From Sipunculus nudus (Eukaryota; Annelida; Sipuncula; Golfingiida; Sipunculidae): a stretch of 64,000 bases of DNA. The notes under the pieces were generated by a model. The model had not been told where the DNA came from. It ran no database searches and was given only the letters and a program-made list of their open reading frames with translations. Shown piece after piece: positions 61,020 through 64,000 of the stretch. Made by a program: the position numbers and the translations under genes. Location of the stretch: contig CM049314.1 of NCBI GenBank assembly GCA_026874595.1, positions 31,261,729 to 31,325,728 of the forward strand, written 5' to 3'. Position 1 is the first letter of the stretch. The number at the start of each line of letters is the position of its first letter.

Positions 61020-61864
61020 CATTTGTGTGTTTGTGTGTGTGTGTGAAAAGACTGGAAACCTTGGGATATAATACCAGCGCGGTGTTAGAACGGCTCAGCC
61101 GGTGGATACTATTAATGTCATTAGTAATACATGTACTGTCTATCAGAGGTTCTTGTTTGACCATATAACATATCCCGACATGTACAAGAGACACAATTAG
61201 TTATTGCTACATGCGGTGGATTCCTATGCTTATATGACAAATTTAAAATGGAAATAAAATTTATATACGAGAACAGTCATTTAGAAACGAGAGAAACACA
61301 GCGCTGACGCTACCTGGTGGTGGTACAGCATAAATTCACAATTCAAGGGTTTTCAAGCTTCTCTGGGTGTTTCTTTTCTTTTTTATAATTGTCGCATGTG
61401 CGCGACCAAGATCTTTTCTCTGATCACCCAGCCATCTTACGTAAACACCTAACAGACACTTATAGAGAGGTTCTGTAATACAGGGATGCCCATTAGGAGA
61501 GGTTCATGATTCATCTAATACTTATAAAAGGAATTCGGTTCACGTTTGTTCGCAGTGTTCTCTAAATCCGCGTTGTGTACAATATTGTGCCATACATCAT
61601 TTTAAAGGTTATTATCCCCGCAGTGACATAGGCGATATGAAAATAAATAATTTTTAATATACATATAAGTTTGAGTGATTTTCCGTTTTTTTTTTTACCG
61701 AGCACAGCCGAACTGCCTTCGGCAATCACCGGAATGCGTGCATCGTGGTCACTTAACCTCTAACACTAAGGACTATTGTTCATATGAATAACGCTTGCTT
61801 TCAATGAGGGATTTGACCCATGTGCGTGGTCAGTAAAAGAGAAAAACACATGTTTTTCGCTTCA

Positions 61865-62010
61865 TGAAATGGAGAGTTCAACCCAGGAGGATTAATGACA
61901 AAACCTAATTTAAGGTCCCAATTTCAGGAACAGGGCTAGGGTGGTGTCGGGGGTTTCAGGCCTCAAAATTTGTCTAATACGATGAAAAAAAGGTTGCGGT
62001 GGCTGAAAAT
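61865..62010 (-). repeat. Interspersed repeat, second copy
   Basis: Complement matches 28935-29060 in word order; see that entry. Confidence 0.55.
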
Positions 62011-62715
62011 GGGATACGGGCCCACTGCATGGAGTCCCGCTGGGTCCGCTATTGCTACTTATGATGTATGCATATTTCTGTTTCCTTCTTCAGGAACAGT
62101 TTCCTTGCAACGTACATTCAATTAATCTTTCATGTGTTCCTCACACCAACCTGTTCTTTATACGCCCAACGATATAAATCAGTCAAATATCAACGAAACA
62201 CTGTATGCCTCCGCGTCTCATTCCGGTTCGCAATGTAAACCATCACTGACCAGGTCTTCAAGGTAAACATACCGGGATATGAATTTTGCCACGAGCACAG
62301 CGCCACAAAATAACAGTAAAAAATTATTTGTACATATCGTATTCCGAGAGTATCCCACTAAAAATCTATATTTTCTTTTAACTTGTATAATAAAATATGA
62401 ACCACCATTCAATATCTCAGTAAATAAAAACTAAATATATCTCCCAAACCGCGGTAAAAAGCCCGGTATACCGGGTTTATTAGCTAGTATATTATGAAAC
62501 GAATTGCTTGATCCCATAAGTTGAACTTCTTGCTGTTTACAGAAGGGCAAGTTACACGTACATTTACCACATGCAAGATCTTATACCATTCCAAAAATGA
62601 GACAAATCTGAGGTGTAGATTTTACCACCACTTCAGCCTGACATATGAGGTTAAGACTTATTTTAGAATTTCGTATTCTTCTGTCACAGATTAATCGCAC
62701 GTCCATGAGTGATTG

Positions 62716-62721
<6 letters not shown>

Positions 62722-62777
<56 letters not shown>
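62722..62777. repeat. (AT)n microsatellite
   Basis: Pure AT run of about 55 bases. Confidence 0.95.
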
Positions 62778-62781
<4 letters not shown>

Positions 62782-63229
62782 AGTTCAAAATACAAATTAT
62801 ATACGTATCCCATTAAATGGACTGTTGTCTGTTCAGCTACACCATCATATCACATATCAATGGCTGTATATGCATTAAATAGTTTAAAAGATCAACTACA
62901 CGATGCGTTATCTAGATTTTAGACAGATCAGTTTAGAATATTAGAAACCTTCCCCACAAATATCCATTCTCAATTACTAAAAAATAGGCTATTTGGGAGC
63001 TGTACCTCTTGTTTCGAACCCTTCTCTCTCAAAAAAGTAGTTTCAGTTTGGCAAAGGTATAAGATTTGTTTCGTATTTACATTATGACAGGCTCACTATC
63101 ATAATAATTTATGTATATACTATTATTTATAATAGTTAATGTGAAAACATACATTATTTAACCTTAACATATTGCTTATACATATATCTGTTGGCATGTT
63201 GTCTAGTCTATGAATCAGATCCGTAATAT

Positions 63230-63316
63230 TTATTATGTCGTACGTACGAGATAGTATGTCGGACGTACGAGATAGTATGTCGGACGTACGAGATAACATG
63301 CCGTACGTATACGAGA
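63230..63316. repeat. 21-bp minisatellite with CGTACG core
   Basis: Four units of GTATGTCGGACGTACGAGATA with small changes. The core GACGTAC/CGTACG is self-complementary, so each unit carries a short palindrome. Confidence 0.85.
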
Positions 63317-64000
63317 TAAATAATTTTTCTTTTACCAGGTGGCGGCAATACGCTTCCGTAATAATGAACACTAAATACTTATATCTACATAATACAGGCC
63401 TTCATTTATACGTCCTGCAATATCCTATAGCAGAGGCTGAATGGCGGCAATTTTTAAAGAAGGAAACACACACTGCCGAATATAATATAACAGAAGCGAA
63501 TCCACTGGGTGGGGGTCTGAACCCTCCCTATTGTAAGGGTGGCAACCTTTTCAAGGTCTCAAAGCTTCATCAAAGTGACCATAGCAGCTGGCTGAAGTGG
63601 CTGGACATGCAAGCATGCAAATAATCAGGCTGGCTGATCACATGCTGCTTCGGGTTCAAGTATATCTACAAAGAACACCATGAAAGAGGCCCTTCAGCAA
63701 GCTCTGGATTGGAAGGGGTGGCTACCTGTGATGATATCAGTTTCCTATATCATAAACTTACTCTAGGAATTATCCTTTGTTTTCAATTAGAACTTTTTAA
63801 GAAAGAATCTGGGCATAAATTTTGTATATAAACATTTTGAAAAAAAGTAGGAATTTGGTTCACAAAGTAGGAAACGTAGTACAGTTGCTGAAAACGTAGG
63901 ACGTATGGGGTGGACTGCCCATTTAATAACGTTGAAGCTCAAAATAAGCCAGCCATTCTCACGGTATCATGATTTTTCCGATAGGAACACAATAGTGACA

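Larger units (their letters stand above)
61014..64000. other. Non-coding stretch to window end
   Basis: No gene supported. Contains a repeat shared with 28935 (61865-62010), a palindrome CCCGGTATACCGGG (62462-62475), an AT microsatellite and a 21-bp minisatellite. The 129-codon open frame at 63235-63624 starts inside the minisatellite and has no recognisable domain. Confidence 0.45.

Noticed and set aside
1-64000. CRISPR array, bacterial operon, rRNA or telomeric repeat
   Set aside because: No repeat-spacer pattern, no ribosomal RNA cores and no TTAGGG arrays; spliced genes and retroelements show a eukaryotic nuclear sequence.

Overview
The window is eukaryotic, AT-rich and mostly non-coding. 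Genes are split by introns, and the bulk of the DNA is microsatellites, SINEs, MITEs, broken LINEs and DNA transposons. I infer a marine lophotrochozoan, most likely a bivalve mollusc. The strongest clue is several elements built like the 'pearl' / Helentron-like repeats of bivalves: a fixed 5' end (ACTAGA), tandem core repeats of about 145 bp, a (GGAC)n tract, then a hairpin and a CTAA 3' end. This is recognition by eye, without database support.

Layout. At 1-2.1 kb there is a probable minus-strand exon encoding part of a PLAT/LH2 domain (1881-2019), with a possible 10-base micro-exon upstream. 2.9-5.3 kb holds a decayed jockey/CR1-type LINE (endonuclease and reverse transcriptase, minus strand). 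7.68-10.33 kb holds a Tigger/pogo transposon with a nearly intact transposase, terminal inverted repeats and a TA target duplication. 12.0-12.5 kb is a second LINE scrap. 19.7-23.4 kb holds two abutting pearl-like elements, the second with a large tandem array that contains a duplicated 720-bp higher-order unit. 26.4-30.9 kb carries a palindromic MITE, a tRNA-derived SINE and other short repeats.

The one clear cellular gene is a minus-strand Kelch-like (BTB-BACK-Kelch) gene. Its last coding exon is 31244-32863 and the preceding exon is 35218-35357; the exon with the start codon was not identified. Two SINE copies sit in or beside its introns. 39.2-41.1 kb carries ten scattered copies of a 15-base motif, GTTACGGGTGGGACA. 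45.7-50.4 kb holds more pearl-like elements, one nested inside another. 52.1-54.5 kb is a 2.36-kb element with 35-bp inverted repeats and a TAA duplication, like PIF/Harbinger. 58.4-59.9 kb is a third LINE remnant. A possible first exon with a strong splice donor lies at 60404-60550. The rest to 64 kb is microsatellites and a minisatellite.

The cellular genes show no operon-like logic. The KLHL protein would act as a substrate adaptor for a CUL3 ubiquitin ligase, and the PLAT exon belongs to an unidentified membrane- or lipid-associated protein. Most of the notable biology is in the mobile DNA.
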